Assembly: GCF_002836975.1 (NCBI RefSeq)
Contig: NZ_NIJK01000026.1
Span: 112,430-176,429 of the forward strand
Reading direction: 5' to 3'
DNA from: Shewanella indica
GTDB taxonomy: Bacteria > Pseudomonadota > Gammaproteobacteria > Enterobacterales > Shewanellaceae
Length of the DNA: 64,000 nt
A program made the position numbers and the translations under genes. Each line of letters begins with the position of its first letter. The stretch's first letter is position 1. Positions 1-9,842 of the stretch are shown here, in pieces. The notes beneath the pieces were generated by a model. It worked only from the letters and a program-made list of their open reading frames with translations. It did no database searches and had not been told where the DNA came from.

Positions 1-1740
1 GGGCAACTTGAGTACCTGGCGGTAGATGAACTCAAGCAAAGTTATCTGCTGCTGCGCCGGGTAGAAAACCTGTTGCAGGCCATAGGAGATAAACAGACCC
101 AGACCCTGCCGGATAACGGTTTGGATTGGCATCGTCTCTGCTATGCACTGGAGATGGCCAATGAAGCAGAGCTGCGCAGTGAGATTGATTCTGCCATGTT
201 CAAAATTCATCGCCATTTTCGCGATACCGTCGGCGGTGATGAAGATAATGAGGAGCAAAGCGATAGCTGGGCCTGCCAGCTCTGGGTCTGTGACAGCGAG
301 GAAGACATACAATCGCTGCTGGCCGAGCGAGGCATAGAAGACAATGAACTCTGGAGCAGTCTGGCCCATTGGCACGAGACGGTATCACGCCGGGCCATAG
401 GCCCAAGAGGGCGGGATACCCTGGATAAGCTGATGCCGAAAATGCTTGAGGAGCTGACGCTGCAGCCCAATCCCGGCAAGGCATTCAAGCCGGTAACCGG
501 CGTACTGGAGCAGATCCTCACCCGCACCACTTATCTTGAACTTTTGTGTGAAAACCCCGGCGCCCGCCAACAATTGGTGAGCCTGTGTTGTGCCAGTCCC
601 TGGATTGCCCAGCAACTGGCGAAATTCCCCATGTTGCTGGATGAGCTGATCGATCCGGCGCAGCTTTATGACACCACTTCTCTGGATGATTACGGCAGTG
701 AACTGCGTCAATACCTGCTGCGGGTTCCGGAAGAGGATATGGAGCAGCAGATGGAGGCGCTCAGGCAGTTCAAACTGTCACAACAGTTGAAAATTGCCGC
801 CGCGGATGTCACCGGGGTCTTGCCTATCATGCAGGTCAGCGATCACCTGACCTTTCTTGCCGAGGCCATTATAGAGCAAGTGGTGCAACAGGCCTGGCAG
901 CAAATGACAGAGCGCCACGGCGTGCCGCTTGGCCTGGCTGACGGCGAGATAGGTTTTGCCGTCGTCGGCTATGGCAAGCTGGGGGGCATTGAGCTGGGCT
1001 ACGGCTCGGATCTCGACCTGGTGTTTCTGCACAATGCCAAGGGCGGTTCGACTGACGGTGACAAGCCGTTGGATGTGGGGCACTTCTATCTCAAACTGGC
1101 GCAGCGGATATTACACCTGTTTTCTACCCGCACCATGTCGGGCGAGCTCTACGAGGTGGATATGCGCCTGAGACCATCGGGCGCCTCCGGGCTCTTGGTC
1201 AGTGAAATTGGGCATTTCGGTGAATATCAGCAGCAGGAGGCCTGGACCTGGGAACATCAGGCTTTGGTTCGTGCTCGCTTTGTCTTCGGTGACAACGTCT
1301 TGGCGCAGGAATTTCAGGCGGTGCGAGACAGTGTGCTGCGCCAAGCAAGGGACAGGAAACAGCTGGCCAGCGAAGTGCGTGAGATGCGCCTTAAGATGCG
1401 CGACCATCTGCTCAAAGCGCCGCAGGGAATGTTCGATCTTAAACAAAGCGTTGGCGGTATCGCCGATATTGAATTTATCGCTCAGTATCTGGTGCTGGCC
1501 CATGCCCATAAGCATCCTGAGCTGTGTATCTGGTCTGATAATGTGCGGATTTTTGAGGTGTTGGCTGAGCTTGAGCTGTTGCCCTTGATGTCGGCGCAGC
1601 ATCTGACTCAGGCCTATTGCATGCTGAGGGATGAAAACCACAGGTTGACTCTGGCCGGGTTGCCTGGGCAAGTGGCGCAGGAAAAAGTGGCGGAGCAGGC
1701 CGAGCGGGTCAGCAACATCTATGAGCTTATCCTGGGGTAA
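1..1740 (+). CDS. glnE: Bifunctional glutamine synthetase adenylyltransferase/deadenylyltransferase, C-terminal part
   Basis: The reading frame is open from base 1, so this is the 3' part of a gene that begins outside the window; the TTG at 73 is internal. About 579 residues remain of a family usually near 950. GlnE attaches AMP to, and removes AMP from, glutamine synthetase in response to PII, tuning nitrogen assimilation in the cytosol. The visible part holds the linker and the C-terminal nucleotidyltransferase domain, which carries the adenylylation activity in E. coli. Its signature G-Y-G-K-L-G-G followed by G-S-D-L-D-L is encoded near 967-1020. The N-terminal deadenylylase domain is mostly missing from view. 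In E. coli hldE follows glnE; here zapE follows convergently and hldE lies 11 kb away. Confidence 0.95.
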   Translation, partial: GQLEYLAVDELKQSYLLLRRVENLLQAIGDKQTQTLPDNGLDWHRLCYALEMANEAELRSEIDSAMFKIHRHFRDTVGGDEDNEEQSDSWACQLWVCDSEEDIQSLLAERGIEDNELWSSLAHWHETVSRRAIGPRGRDTLDKLMPKMLEELTLQPNPGKAFKPVTGVLEQILTRTTYLELLCENPGARQQLVSLCCASPWIAQQLAKFPMLLDELIDPAQLYDTTSLDDYGSELRQYLLRVPEEDMEQQMEALRQFKLSQQLKIAAADVTGVLPIMQVSDHLTFLAEAIIEQVVQQAWQQMTERHGVPLGLADGEIGFAVVGYGKLGGIELGYGSDLDLVFLHNAKGGSTDGDKPLDVGHFYLKLAQRILHLFSTRTMSGELYEVDMRLRPSGASGLLVSEIGHFGEYQQQEAWTWEHQALVRARFVFGDNVLAQEFQAVRDSVLRQARDRKQLASEVREMRLKMRDHLLKAPQGMFDLKQSVGGIADIEFIAQYLVLAHAHKHPELCIWSDNVRIFEVLAELELLPLMSAQHLTQAYCMLRDENHRLTLAGLPGQVAQEKVAEQAERVSNIYELILG

Positions 1741-1804
1741 GAGTTATTTATGGCTGATGGGCATGGCTCGGATACAAGAGGTTGATGCCATCTTTATTCG
1801 ACTT

Positions 1805-2923
1805 TCAATAACCTACCCCTGGCTTGCCGGGAGTTCGCTGCAACATTTCGCTTAAGCGGCTGTAGGTGCGGCGAAACTCGAAGCTGAGGGCGCCGCCCTG
1901 ATACAGTTGTTCCAGTGGTACTTGGGCATGCAGCACCAGTTGTTTACCCCTGTCATAAAACTCATCTATCAGGGCGATAAAGCGCCGGGCGGCATCATCC
2001 TCCGGCGCATAACTGAGTTTTCTATCGCCTGTGCTGACGGCTTCGGCAGCATCTTCGGTGCCGCGGGCGCGGATCCAGCCGCGGCGCTCACCGCCAAGTC
2101 TGGGCACATGGCTCAGCAGCAGAGTATCCAGTGTTTCGGCCAGCTCCATATAATCCAGAGTGGATCTCGGCCCTTCGCACAGCTGATCGAAGCGAAACCA
2201 GGCCAGGGATTGTGTGGCTTCCATGGCTTGGAAAAAAAGCGCTCTGCCCATGATGCAGAGTTGCCCTGGGCCCGAGGCGTTTTTTGAAAGCCACTGGCTG
2301 AAGTCAGGTTCATTGCCAAGCTGCAGCAGGGGAAGTGCCGCCTGGGCATGGAGCGCGCCTTTGGTGAGGCGATGGTCCCGCTCGCCATTGAGGTGCAGCG
2401 ATTCCATCTTTTGTTGCAACAAGTCGATAGTCGGCAAAAAGCGCTCTCGCTGCAGGCCGTTTTCATAGAGGCGCTCGATTGGCGTATTGGAAGTGCTGAC
2501 CAGCATAACGCCACGGTTAAACAGCCCTTCGAGTAAACGTCCGAGAATAATGGCATCGCCGATATCCGAGACGAAAAACTCATCGAAGCACAGCAGGCGG
2601 CACTCTTTGGCCAGTGTGGCGGCAATCTGATCCAAAGGCTCACGGGTGCCGCTGATGCGGTTCAGATCTCTGTGAACCCTGGCCATAAAGTGATGAAAAT
2701 GCAGTCTGAGCTTGGGCTGCCCCTCGACGGCATTGAAAAAGAGATCCATCAACATGGTCTTGCCGCGGCCGACATCGCCCCACAGGTAGAGCCCGGGGAC
2801 TTTGTTTCCCTGACCGAGCGCCTGAAAACGCTTATCAAGCGCTGCCAGCGCAGGCAACTGGGCGGGGTCTTGCTGCCAAGGGCCTTGGGCATAGCGTTCA
2901 GAGGGGGAAATTGTGTGCTTCAT
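1805..2923 (-). CDS. zapE: Cell division protein ZapE (AFG1-like ATPase)
   Basis: A 372-residue cytosolic P-loop ATPase of the AFG1/ZapE family, full length for bacterial members. Walker A is GDVGRGKT at residues 49-56 and Walker B is CFDEF at 112-116; a serine-rich sensor stretch (VSTSNTPIERLY) follows. E. coli ZapE associates with FtsZ and is needed for division under stress such as low oxygen or high temperature. The ATG at 2923 is the only good start; upstream sequence has no coding character. It converges on glnE with 64 bp between the stops and no clear terminator. Confidence 0.93.
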   Translation of the reverse strand: MKHTISPSERYAQGPWQQDPAQLPALAALDKRFQALGQGNKVPGLYLWGDVGRGKTMLMDLFFNAVEGQPKLRLHFHHFMARVHRDLNRISGTREPLDQIAATLAKECRLLCFDEFFVSDIGDAIILGRLLEGLFNRGVMLVSTSNTPIERLYENGLQRERFLPTIDLLQQKMESLHLNGERDHRLTKGALHAQAALPLLQLGNEPDFSQWLSKNASGPGQLCIMGRALFFQAMEATQSLAWFRFDQLCEGPRSTLDYMELAETLDTLLLSHVPRLGGERRGWIRARGTEDAAEAVSTGDRKLSYAPEDDAARRFIALIDEFYDRGKQLVLHAQVPLEQLYQGGALSFEFRRTYSRLSEMLQRTPGKPGVGY

Positions 2924-3107
2924 TCTGGACGTCCCATCCTGTGACTGTTATTTAAGTGCCATATAAGTGCCACGGGCGGCCAGTATAGCAAGGGCTTGAG
3001 CTTAAAGGAAAAGTGCCTGCTATGCCGCGTCATCTATCCATGGAATAGTGTTCAGTTCCTTTTACGGCTAAGATGCGCCTTTTGAACCATAGGTTGAGGA
3101 ACAAGCC

Positions 3108-3449
3108 ATGACGGCAGAATTGGCAATCATAGATATTGAGGAAGGTCAGGGCAAAGCTGCGGTGAAAGGAGCGCTTATCACGGCTCACTACCGAGGTTGG
3201 TTGAGTGACGGTACTCAATTTGATTCTTCCTGGGACAAGGGCCGTCCCTTTCAGTGTGTCATTGGCACGGGGCGGGTGATCAAGGGCTGGGATCTGGGCT
3301 TGATGGGAATGAAGGTCGGTGGCAAACGCCGACTCAAGGTTCCGGCACATCTGGCTTATGGTGAACGCCAGGTTGGGGCGCTGATCAAGCCGAATTCGGA
3401 TCTTGAATTTGAAATCGAACTGCTGGAAGTCCTGACCCGCGACGATTGA
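3108..3449 (+). CDS. FKBP-type peptidyl-prolyl cis-trans isomerase (short form)
   Basis: A 113-residue single-domain FKBP with no signal peptide, so probably cytosolic. Family landmarks are visible: HYRGWLSDGTQFDSSWDKGRP near residues 27-47, VIKGWDLGLMGMKVGGKRRL near 60-80, AYGERQVG, and the terminal strand LEFEIELLEV. It should catalyse proline isomerisation during folding. GAGGAAC lies about seven bases before the ATG and supports this start. It is a lone gene between divergent zapE and an M14 peptidase gene. The exact FKBP subfamily cannot be fixed by eye. Confidence 0.88.
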   Translation: MTAELAIIDIEEGQGKAAVKGALITAHYRGWLSDGTQFDSSWDKGRPFQCVIGTGRVIKGWDLGLMGMKVGGKRRLKVPAHLAYGERQVGALIKPNSDLEFEIELLEVLTRDD

Positions 3450-3549
3450 GTCCTGGGCTTTTGAGCGCTATTGGCTCAGATGGATTTTGTTTTTATATAA
3501 AGCTGATATTATAGCTTTGCCCTTCATTTATCTGAGTCATAAAAGCACT

Positions 3550-4371
3550 ATGAGCCGTTCCCCCTTCGCATCTTTTCAATGGCATTCAGACATTTTTGCC
3601 TGCGACAGTACGGATATCGAACATTTCTATGCCCAACTGCAACAGGAAGTTGATCGTCTGCAGCTTGGGCGCAAGAAGTTGGGCGAAATAGGTGATTATC
3701 CACTGGAACTGTATCAGTCGCCCTCAGCGACGGCGGAGCTGCCCTCTGTGTTGATCAGTGCCGGATTCCACGGTGAAGAGGCGGCCGGCCCTTGGGGTAT
3801 GCTGCATTTTCTCAGTGAACTGCAACAGGATATTTTCGAGCGAATTAATCTGAGCTTGTTGCCCTTGGTCAACCCCACTGGCTTTGCCAAGGGGCACAGA
3901 TTCAATAAGTTCGGTGAAAACCCCAATCGGGGTTTTTTGCAGCCCAAAGAGGGCGAAGCCAGTTCACCTTCGGTTGAAGGCAAGCTGCTGCTGGAATATG
4001 GTCAACTGCTGCAGGGCGCCAGCCGCGAAGGCATATTGACCTGTCATGAGGATGTGTTGCAGCAGCATACCTATATCTATTCTTTTGAGCCCAGACAATC
4101 ACCTGGTCAGTTCAGTTTGCAGCTGCGTGATACTCTGGGGCGTTTCTTTGATATTGCCGCCGATGGCGATATCGATGGCTGTCCGGTGCAAGACGGGGTC
4201 ATCTTCAACCACTTTGATACTTCGTTCGAGGCCTGGCTGGTTCGCACCGGTGCCAAGGTGGGGGTGTGCAGTGAAACACCGGCGACCCAGAATCTGGATC
4301 AGCGAATTCTGGCCAACAGCGCCGTGATGCACGCCTTTGTGCAGCAGCAGTTGGCCCCCATCAAGGAGTAA
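3550..4371 (+). CDS. M14-family zinc metallocarboxypeptidase
   Basis: Predicted 273-residue zinc carboxypeptidase-fold protein. The zinc-binding motif is HGEE (His73 and Glu76), followed by NPTGF and by a late CSETP segment that can supply the catalytic glutamate. There is no signal peptide, so the enzyme is probably cytosolic; substrate unknown, possibly a peptide or an N-acylated amino acid as in the related succinylglutamate desuccinylase group. The frame extends upstream to 3487, but the ATG at 3550 fits better because the earlier residues look like noncoding sequence. The gene ends six bases before a long palindromic terminator shared with the facing transpeptidase gene. Confidence 0.82.
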   Translation: MSRSPFASFQWHSDIFACDSTDIEHFYAQLQQEVDRLQLGRKKLGEIGDYPLELYQSPSATAELPSVLISAGFHGEEAAGPWGMLHFLSELQQDIFERINLSLLPLVNPTGFAKGHRFNKFGENPNRGFLQPKEGEASSPSVEGKLLLEYGQLLQGASREGILTCHEDVLQQHTYIYSFEPRQSPGQFSLQLRDTLGRFFDIAADGDIDGCPVQDGVIFNHFDTSFEAWLVRTGAKVGVCSETPATQNLDQRILANSAVMHAFVQQQLAPIKE

Positions 4372-4376
4372 CAGCC

Positions 4377-4414
4377 AAAAGCAAGACCCCAGCCTAGGCT
4401 GGGGTCTTGCTTTT
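4377..4414. terminator. 38-bp perfect palindrome, bidirectional intrinsic terminator
   Basis: Two 18-base arms flank a central TA, so the whole 38 bp is self-complementary. An A-run starts it and a T-run ends it. It sits between the convergent M14 peptidase and L,D-transpeptidase stop codons and can stop transcription from both sides. Confidence 0.9.
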
Positions 4415-4423
4415 GAAAGGCTT

Positions 4424-5338
4424 TCAAGGATTGAGGCGGGTAGGAATACCGCTTCTGTCATCCAACAGGCGTTTGAGCACGGTCGAGTCGGTATCGGCAT
4501 GTGCGATAAAGCGGCTGATGGCCGGGGTCATCTTCAATACCACAGGCGCGGTGGATTCAAACTCGGCCTCGGTGCGCGACAGCGGCTGATGCACTTCCAG
4601 ATAGCGACCGCCATCCGGCTCCAGGCTGGCCTTTATCGGCTGATTGACAAACTGTACACGGGTGCCGTTGGGCACAGTATTGAACAGATGCTCGATATCC
4701 TGATTGCGTAGGCGGACACAACCCTGGCTGACACGTAGCCCAATACCGAAGCTGGCATTGGTGCCGTGAATGGCGTACAGGTTACCGATATAAAGCGCAT
4801 ACAAGCCCATGGGATTATCCGGGCCTGCGGGCCAGACCTTGGGCAGGGTGATGCCGTTGGCGGCATATTCCTTGCGGATCCTGGCGGTTGGGGTCCAGGT
4901 GGGGTTGGCGCGTTTGCGATAAACCTTGGTCACCCAGTTTTCCGGGGTATCCCGGCCTATCTGGCCTATGCCTATGGGTAAGACCTGTACCGTATTGCTG
5001 TCTTTGGGATAGTAGTAGAGGCGCATTTCGGCCACGTTGATCACTATCCCTTTACGGGGGGCATCCGGCAGGATCAGCTTGTGGGGGATCAGCAATGTGC
5101 TGCGGGGCTTGGGAAGAAAAGGGTCTACCCCTGGGTTGGCCTCGGTCATGTTGGTCAGTCCCAGTTGATATTCGTCGGCAACACTCTCCAGTGTGCGTTT
5201 GTCATCTGGCACTACATAATACTGGTTGTCACCGACGATACTGCTGCCCTCGGGCGGCAGAGGGTATTCAACTGCCTGCGACAGGCAGGCGGGGAGCAAC
5301 AGGCCCAGTAACAGGGCGAGGCGGGGAATTCTTGTCAT
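4424..5338 (-). CDS. L,D-transpeptidase (YkuD domain, periplasmic)
   Basis: A 304-residue exported protein of the ErfK/YbiS/YcfS/YnhG type. An N-terminal signal peptide (residues 1-22) is followed by a LysM-like region (about 39-88, [18 protein letters not shown] to TLLIPHKL) and a YkuD catalytic domain (about 96-230). The active-site signature is HGTN (His191) and SQGCVRLR with the nucleophile Cys207. Such enzymes form 3-3 peptidoglycan cross-links or attach Braun-type lipoprotein to peptidoglycan; which of these applies cannot be told. The ATG at 5338 has only a weak A-rich ribosome site but begins directly with the signal sequence. Confidence 0.92.
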   Translation of the reverse strand: MTRIPRLALLLGLLLPACLSQAVEYPLPPEGSSIVGDNQYYVVPDDKRTLESVADEYQLGLTNMTEANPGVDPFLPKPRSTLLIPHKLILPDAPRKGIVINVAEMRLYYYPKDSNTVQVLPIGIGQIGRDTPENWVTKVYRKRANPTWTPTARIRKEYAANGITLPKVWPAGPDNPMGLYALYIGNLYAIHGTNASFGIGLRVSQGCVRLRNQDIEHLFNTVPNGTRVQFVNQPIKASLEPDGGRYLEVHQPLSRTEAEFESTAPVVLKMTPAISRFIAHADTDSTVLKRLLDDRSGIPTRLNP

Positions 5339-5449
5339 AGGATATTTTTCTTCGTTAAACGCTGTCAGTCGCCATGGTTTCAGGCATCAGAGTCGAGCAG
5401 GCATCCTTACCTTTTCCGGCGCAGATTTCAACAGATTGCGGCAAAAAAA

Positions 5450-6970
5450 CTATTTCAGTTGCAGGCGTTTTGCCAGTCGATGCAGGTTGCCAGGGTCGAC
5501 GCCCAACTCGCGGGCACTGGCGGCCCAGTTGTATTGGTGCCGTTCCAGCACACTGCGCAGCAGCTGTCTTTGGAACTCCTCTGTGGCTTGCTTGAGCGTG
5601 ATGGCTTCTGCAGGCACTGTTGTGTCCAACTGGCGCGGCAGCGCACTTGGAGAGGAGCTCTTTGACTGCAACTCACCCAGTTGCAACTGGCATTGATTAT
5701 GGTCACTGGCGGCGCGCGCCAACACGCTGGCGCGGTGCAACAGGTGTTCCAGTTCCCTGACGTTGCCGGGCCAGTCGTTGGCCAGCAGCCAGGCTTCCGA
5801 TTCGGCGGACAGACTGAGGCGCTCCAGTCCCAGCTTGCTGCGGCAACGTTCAAGAAAATGCCCGGCAAGCAGCAGTATGTCGCGGCCCCTTTCTCTCAGT
5901 GGCGGCACAAGTAGCGGGAAAACACTCAGCCTGTGGTAGAGATCGGCGCGAAAGCGGCCTTCAACCACCTCGGTTTTGAGATCCTTATTGGTGGCGGCGA
6001 TAACCCGCACATCCACTGTCAGGCTTCTATCTTCGCCAACCCGTTGCAGATCGCCGTATTGCAGCACCCTGAGTAACTTGGCCTGCAGCGGCAGGCTGAG
6101 CTCGCCTATCTCGTCGAGAAACAAAGTCCCCTTGTCGGCCAATTCAAACTTACCGGCGCGATTGCTGATGGCGCCGGTAAAAGCGCCTTTGACATGACCG
6201 AAGAGTTCACTCTCGGCGACCGACTCGGGTAGGGCGGCGCAGTTGAGGTACACCAGAGCCTTGTTGCCTCTGGGCGAGGCGGCGTGTACTGCCTTGGCAA
6301 CCAGCTCCTTACCCGTGCCGGTTTCACCGAGGATCAACACGTTCAGATCGCTGGGAGCGACCACGGCAATTTCTCGCTTCAGCGCCAACATCAGCGGGCT
6401 TTCCCCCAGAAGTTCACTGTGGCCGCTTTCCGGCAAAGGTCGACTCTGGCTCTGTAGCGACAGGCTTTCCAACTTATCCAGCAGCAGGGCATTGCCGAGG
6501 GAGGCGGCGGCGATGGCGCTCAGGCTTCGCAGATCTTCATCGCTGAAATCGTCGAACTGGCAAGGGTCCAGACCATCTATGGTCAAGGCGCCTATCAGCT
6601 GTTCCTTGTCCAGCAGCGGCAGGCCGATACAGGCATGCACCTTGAGCTTATCTGTGTGGGCGGCTATCAGGCCATCGTAGGGATCCGGCAATTGGCTGTC
6701 TGCCGGAAAACGCACCAGATCGCCGGCGCGGGCGATGGCCTCCAGTCTCGGGTGCTCTGTGATGTTGAAGCTGCGACCGAGTACATCGGCCCTGAGGCCG
6801 TCGATTGCCAGTGGGATAAAGCTATTGCCCTGAAACCTCAGTAGAGCGGCGGCATCACAATGGAGATTGTCCCGTACCGTTGCCAGCAGACGGCTGAATC
6901 GGTCGCTGTTTGGCAAACCTGAGGTGATATCCAGCGCGATACGGGTGAGATCGGAATGGCTGAGTGGCAT
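5450..6970 (-). CDS. norR: Anaerobic nitric oxide reductase regulator NorR
   Basis: A 506-residue sigma-54-dependent activator: GAF sensor (about 20-165), AAA+ domain (about 187-420) with Walker A GETGTGKE at 215-222 and the sigma-54 contact loop GAFTGA at 262-267, and a C-terminal helix-turn-helix ([15 protein letters not shown]). Residues that in E. coli NorR surround the NO-sensing non-heme iron are kept at equivalent places: Arg75, Asp96, Asp99, His112, Cys114 and Asp132. It should bind NO and activate norB, which lies directly upstream on the same strand. In E. coli norR is divergent from norVW; here it is downstream of its target. The 84-bp gap holds a NorR-type site and a hairpin. Confidence 0.95.
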   Translation of the reverse strand: MPLSHSDLTRIALDITSGLPNSDRFSRLLATVRDNLHCDAAALLRFQGNSFIPLAIDGLRADVLGRSFNITEHPRLEAIARAGDLVRFPADSQLPDPYDGLIAAHTDKLKVHACIGLPLLDKEQLIGALTIDGLDPCQFDDFSDEDLRSLSAIAAASLGNALLLDKLESLSLQSQSRPLPESGHSELLGESPLMLALKREIAVVAPSDLNVLILGETGTGKELVAKAVHAASPRGNKALVYLNCAALPESVAESELFGHVKGAFTGAISNRAGKFELADKGTLFLDEIGELSLPLQAKLLRVLQYGDLQRVGEDRSLTVDVRVIAATNKDLKTEVVEGRFRADLYHRLSVFPLLVPPLRERGRDILLLAGHFLERCRSKLGLERLSLSAESEAWLLANDWPGNVRELEHLLHRASVLARAASDHNQCQLQLGELQSKSSSPSALPRQLDTTVPAEAITLKQATEEFQRQLLRSVLERHQYNWAASARELGVDPGNLHRLAKRLQLK

Positions 6971-6987
6971 AAGCTGACCTGAATAGA

Positions 6988-7015
6988 ATCCCTGGGGTGA
7001 GTCTACCCCAGGGAT
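6988..7015 (-). terminator. Hairpin between norB and norR
   Basis: An 11-bp perfect stem (ATCCCTGGGGT with ACCCCAGGGAT) and a six-base loop lie 18 bp before the norR start codon. On the minus strand the stem is followed by TTCTATTCAGG rather than a clean U-run, so it is a weak terminator or attenuator, or a processing hairpin that could lower norR relative to norB. Confidence 0.55.
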
Positions 7016-7022
7016 AATGGGA

Positions 7023-7035
7023 TGTCATTTTGACA
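7023..7035. promoter_or_regulatory. Candidate NorR binding site upstream of norR
   Basis: TGTCATTTTGACA is a 13-bp palindrome matching the NorR consensus GTCA-N3-TGAC exactly. It lies between the norB stop and the norR start, suggesting that NorR controls its own gene. Recognition is by consensus only. Confidence 0.6.
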
Positions 7036-7054
7036 TTGTTTGCAGTGTGAGTGG

Positions 7055-9328
7055 CTAGTGACTGGTAGCAATGGCCAAGCGTTTGGCCTTGACTGCCTGT
7101 CGCAACAATCCCAGCAGGAAGGCGCCCAGCAATAAACCACCGACGGAGAAGATGATGTCCCCGAACATCCGCATCCATACCAGGCGTTCTACCAGCGGAC
7201 TGTGGATCACCTCTGCCGAGCGGGCAAACCAGTAGCCATGATCCAGCACGGCAAAGAACTGCACTATGCCCACCGGCAGCAATGACAGGAACAGCATGGC
7301 GGCCAGCCCCAGATTCAGGCTCCAGAATGCTCCCTTGAGCCATTTGTCTTCCCAGCGCAGTTTACCGGCCAGCCCTGACAGGCAGAACAACATCAGGCCT
7401 ATCCCCAGCATGCCATAGACTCCCATAAAGGCGCCGTGGGCGTGGGTAGCCGTAGTATTCAGCCCTTGAATGTAATAGAGAGCAATCGGTGGATTGATCA
7501 GGAAGCCCAGTACACCGGCGCCCACCAGATTCCAGAAAGCGGTGGCAACAAAGAACATGATGGCCCAGTGATAGCGTTGCATCCAGGGAGCGGCTCGGCG
7601 CAGGCGATAGCTTTCCACCGCTTCAAAACCGATAAGGGCCAGAGGCACCACTTCCAGCGCCGAGAAGATAGCGCCCCAGGCGATGACCGAAGTGGGGGTG
7701 CCGGTGAAATAGAGGTGATGCAGTGTGCCTATCAGGCCCCCGGTCAGGAAGATCAGGGTGGAGAAGAGTACCGCACCATTGGCACTGCGGGCACGGATAA
7801 GGCCAAGACGCACAAACATCAGGGCGATAACCGAGGTGGCAAAGGTTTCAAAGAAGCCTTCAACCCACAGATGTACTACCCACCAACGCCAGTATTCGGC
7901 GATGGCAAGGTTAGTGTGTTTGCCCATAAACAGCCCGGCACCATAGAAGAGGCCGATGGCGACACAGGAGGCGTAGAGCACCCAGAGCACAGGCTTTAGC
8001 TCAGACTCCTGTTTCAGGGCGGGCAACATGGCGCGGCTCACCAGCGCCAGCCAGATCATCAATCCGGCCAACAGCAGCAATTGCCACATCCGGCCGAGAT
8101 CTATGTATTCATATCCCTGGTGACCGAAGAGGAAGTTGTTGTCCAGCGAGAAATATTGTTGTACCCCTAGCCATTCACCGGCCATGGAGCCCAGCACCAC
8201 TACCAGAAGAGCGACCCACAGTAGGTTGACACCGAAGCGTTGATATTTTGGTTCGTGGCCGGAAAGCGCCGGCGCGATATAGAGCCCGGTACCGAGCCAG
8301 GCCGTCGCTATCCAGAATACAGCCAGTTGAGTATGCCAGGTGCGGGTCACTGAATAGGGCAGGATCTCACTCAAGGGAAAACCGTAAAACTCCTGACCTT
8401 CAACCGCATAGTGCGCCGTGACGCCACCTAGCAGTATCTGCAGCAGAAATAGGCCGATGGCGGTAATGAAATATTTACCCGTGGCCTTTTGTGAAGGGGT
8501 GGGTTTGTGTCTGAACAGGGGATCTTCTGTGGCGGGAGCCGGCAGCGCTTCATGTTTGCCGGCGGCATGATACCAAACCAGGGCACCGATACCGGCCAGC
8601 AGAGTCACTATGCTTAGAATCGACCAGACGATATTGTCTGAGGTCGGTGTGTTGCCCAGTTGCGGATCGTAGGGCCAATTGTTGGTGTAGCTGTAACTGG
8701 CATCCGGGCGCTCGGTCACTGCGGCCCAAGCGCCCCAAAACAGGAAGGCATTGAGCTGCTGACGGCGCTCGGCAGATCCTATGGTATTGGTTTTCATCGC
8801 ATAGGCTTCTCGCAGCTCATTCAGCGCGGGATCGTCACCAAACAAAGATTGATAGTGCTGACTCACTTGCGCCATGGCAGCGATACGGGTGTCGGAAAGC
8901 ACCACCCGGGTGTGACCTCTCTCGTCTCTAGTGACAGTGTTATGGCGCAAATCGTCCCTTAAAACCTGCTCCAATGCGGCCTGAGTACTCTTGTCCAGGC
9001 TATTGAAAGGCTTGTTGTATGTCTCCTTGGCGCGAATATCCAGCCAGGCTTCGGCCTCACGGTGCAGCCAGTCTGCGGTCCAATCCGGAGCCACATAGGC
9101 GCCATGGCCCCAGACGGAGCCCAACTGATGCCCGCCCATGGAACGCCAAACCAGCTGACCTTGTTCTATGTCCTTGCTGCTGAAAACCACTTGGCCCTGG
9201 CTGTCGCTATAGACATCGGCAATCGGTGGTTTTTCCCGATAGATTTCACTGCCGATACTGAGAAGTACAGTGAAAGAAGCGACCAACACAAGTAACAGTG
9301 CGATCAGGGTGAATTTTTGTCTGCTCAT
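7055..9328 (-). CDS. norB: Quinol-dependent nitric oxide reductase, single-subunit qNOR
   Basis: A 757-residue inner-membrane enzyme that reduces two NO to N2O with electrons from quinol. It has the qNOR layout: one N-terminal helix, a periplasmic domain (about 30-220) that replaces the cytochrome NorC subunit, then a heme-copper oxidase-like bundle of about 12-13 helices. Visible motifs include WRWWVVHLWVEGFFE with the metal-ligand and active-site glutamate region, and a late NTTATHAHGAFMGVYG helix. There are two possible ATGs, at 9334 and 9328. AGAGGG abuts the first but stands six bases before the second, so 9328 is preferred. No denitrification neighbours are present, so NO detoxification under NorR control is likely. 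Confidence 0.95.
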   Translation of the reverse strand: MSRQKFTLIALLLVLVASFTVLLSIGSEIYREKPPIADVYSDSQGQVVFSSKDIEQGQLVWRSMGGHQLGSVWGHGAYVAPDWTADWLHREAEAWLDIRAKETYNKPFNSLDKSTQAALEQVLRDDLRHNTVTRDERGHTRVVLSDTRIAAMAQVSQHYQSLFGDDPALNELREAYAMKTNTIGSAERRQQLNAFLFWGAWAAVTERPDASYSYTNNWPYDPQLGNTPTSDNIVWSILSIVTLLAGIGALVWYHAAGKHEALPAPATEDPLFRHKPTPSQKATGKYFITAIGLFLLQILLGGVTAHYAVEGQEFYGFPLSEILPYSVTRTWHTQLAVFWIATAWLGTGLYIAPALSGHEPKYQRFGVNLLWVALLVVVLGSMAGEWLGVQQYFSLDNNFLFGHQGYEYIDLGRMWQLLLLAGLMIWLALVSRAMLPALKQESELKPVLWVLYASCVAIGLFYGAGLFMGKHTNLAIAEYWRWWVVHLWVEGFFETFATSVIALMFVRLGLIRARSANGAVLFSTLIFLTGGLIGTLHHLYFTGTPTSVIAWGAIFSALEVVPLALIGFEAVESYRLRRAAPWMQRYHWAIMFFVATAFWNLVGAGVLGFLINPPIALYYIQGLNTTATHAHGAFMGVYGMLGIGLMLFCLSGLAGKLRWEDKWLKGAFWSLNLGLAAMLFLSLLPVGIVQFFAVLDHGYWFARSAEVIHSPLVERLVWMRMFGDIIFSVGGLLLGAFLLGLLRQAVKAKRLAIATSH

Positions 9329-9373
9329 TGGCATCCCTCTGACAAAGTCTATTTGATAGGTTTCCCTTCATAG

Positions 9374-9389
9374 AGCAGCTAATGTGCCA
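9374..9389 (-). promoter_or_regulatory. Sigma-54 promoter of norB
   Basis: Read on the minus strand, TGGCACATTAGCTGCT has GG and GC exactly ten bases apart and matches the -24/-12 consensus with few changes. It is 46 bp upstream of the preferred norB start and downstream of three NorR-type sites, the arrangement expected for a NorR-activated promoter. Confidence 0.75.
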
Positions 9390-9443
9390 ATTTTTATTCT
9401 TGTTTTTAATCAGTGCCTTACTTTTTTGTGTGTTTTTGATTGT

Positions 9444-9498
9444 GTCATTTTGATTGTATTTTGAATGTCTTTTTAACATTGTCTTGTGTCATTATGAC
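9444..9498. promoter_or_regulatory. Cluster of three NorR-type enhancer sites
   Basis: Three sites with the GT-N7-AC type core: 9488-9498 GTCATTATGAC (perfect, inside a 15-bp palindrome 9486-9500), 9467-9477 GTCTTTTTAAC (GT-N7-AC kept) and 9444-9454 GTCATTTTGAT (one change in the final base). Their starts are 21 and 23 bp apart, placing them on similar helix faces. They lie about 55-110 bp upstream of the sigma-54 element. E. coli norVW also uses three NorR sites. Confidence 0.7.
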
Positions 9499-9723
9499 AC
9501 TGAGCGTTTGTCCTGAAGCCATCACTGATAGATTGATGAGAATTCTTGAATTTCAAATTCTTTAGTTAATTGAAAAAATGAAGTTTTTTCCATTAATTTG
9601 AGTTTATGTTTCTTTAGCTTCATATTTGATGTTTTATTGGTAAATTTTCTATTTTTTAAGGGGTTGCACGGCTTCTTTTGCTGGTCTTTTTCGCTGAAAG
9701 CGAAAATAAGTCAACTGTTTCTA

Positions 9724-9753
9724 CTGAAAAATAACCCTAATTAATGATATAAT
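9724..9753 (+). promoter_or_regulatory. Possible sigma-70 promoter of nhaP2
   Basis: A perfect TATAAT at 9748-9753 has a weak CTGAAA at the -35 position (9724-9729, 18-bp spacer). It lies in the 514-bp AT-rich gap between divergent norB and nhaP2. Nothing else with clear structure was seen at 9500-9720. Confidence 0.5.
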
Positions 9754-9842
9754 TTCGTTTGTAACCCACGTGTTTTCCGGAGTCTCGTTAGAGTCAGGTT
9801 TCTCTTTTATTAGCTTCCCCGCATTTTCAACTGGAGGGTCAT

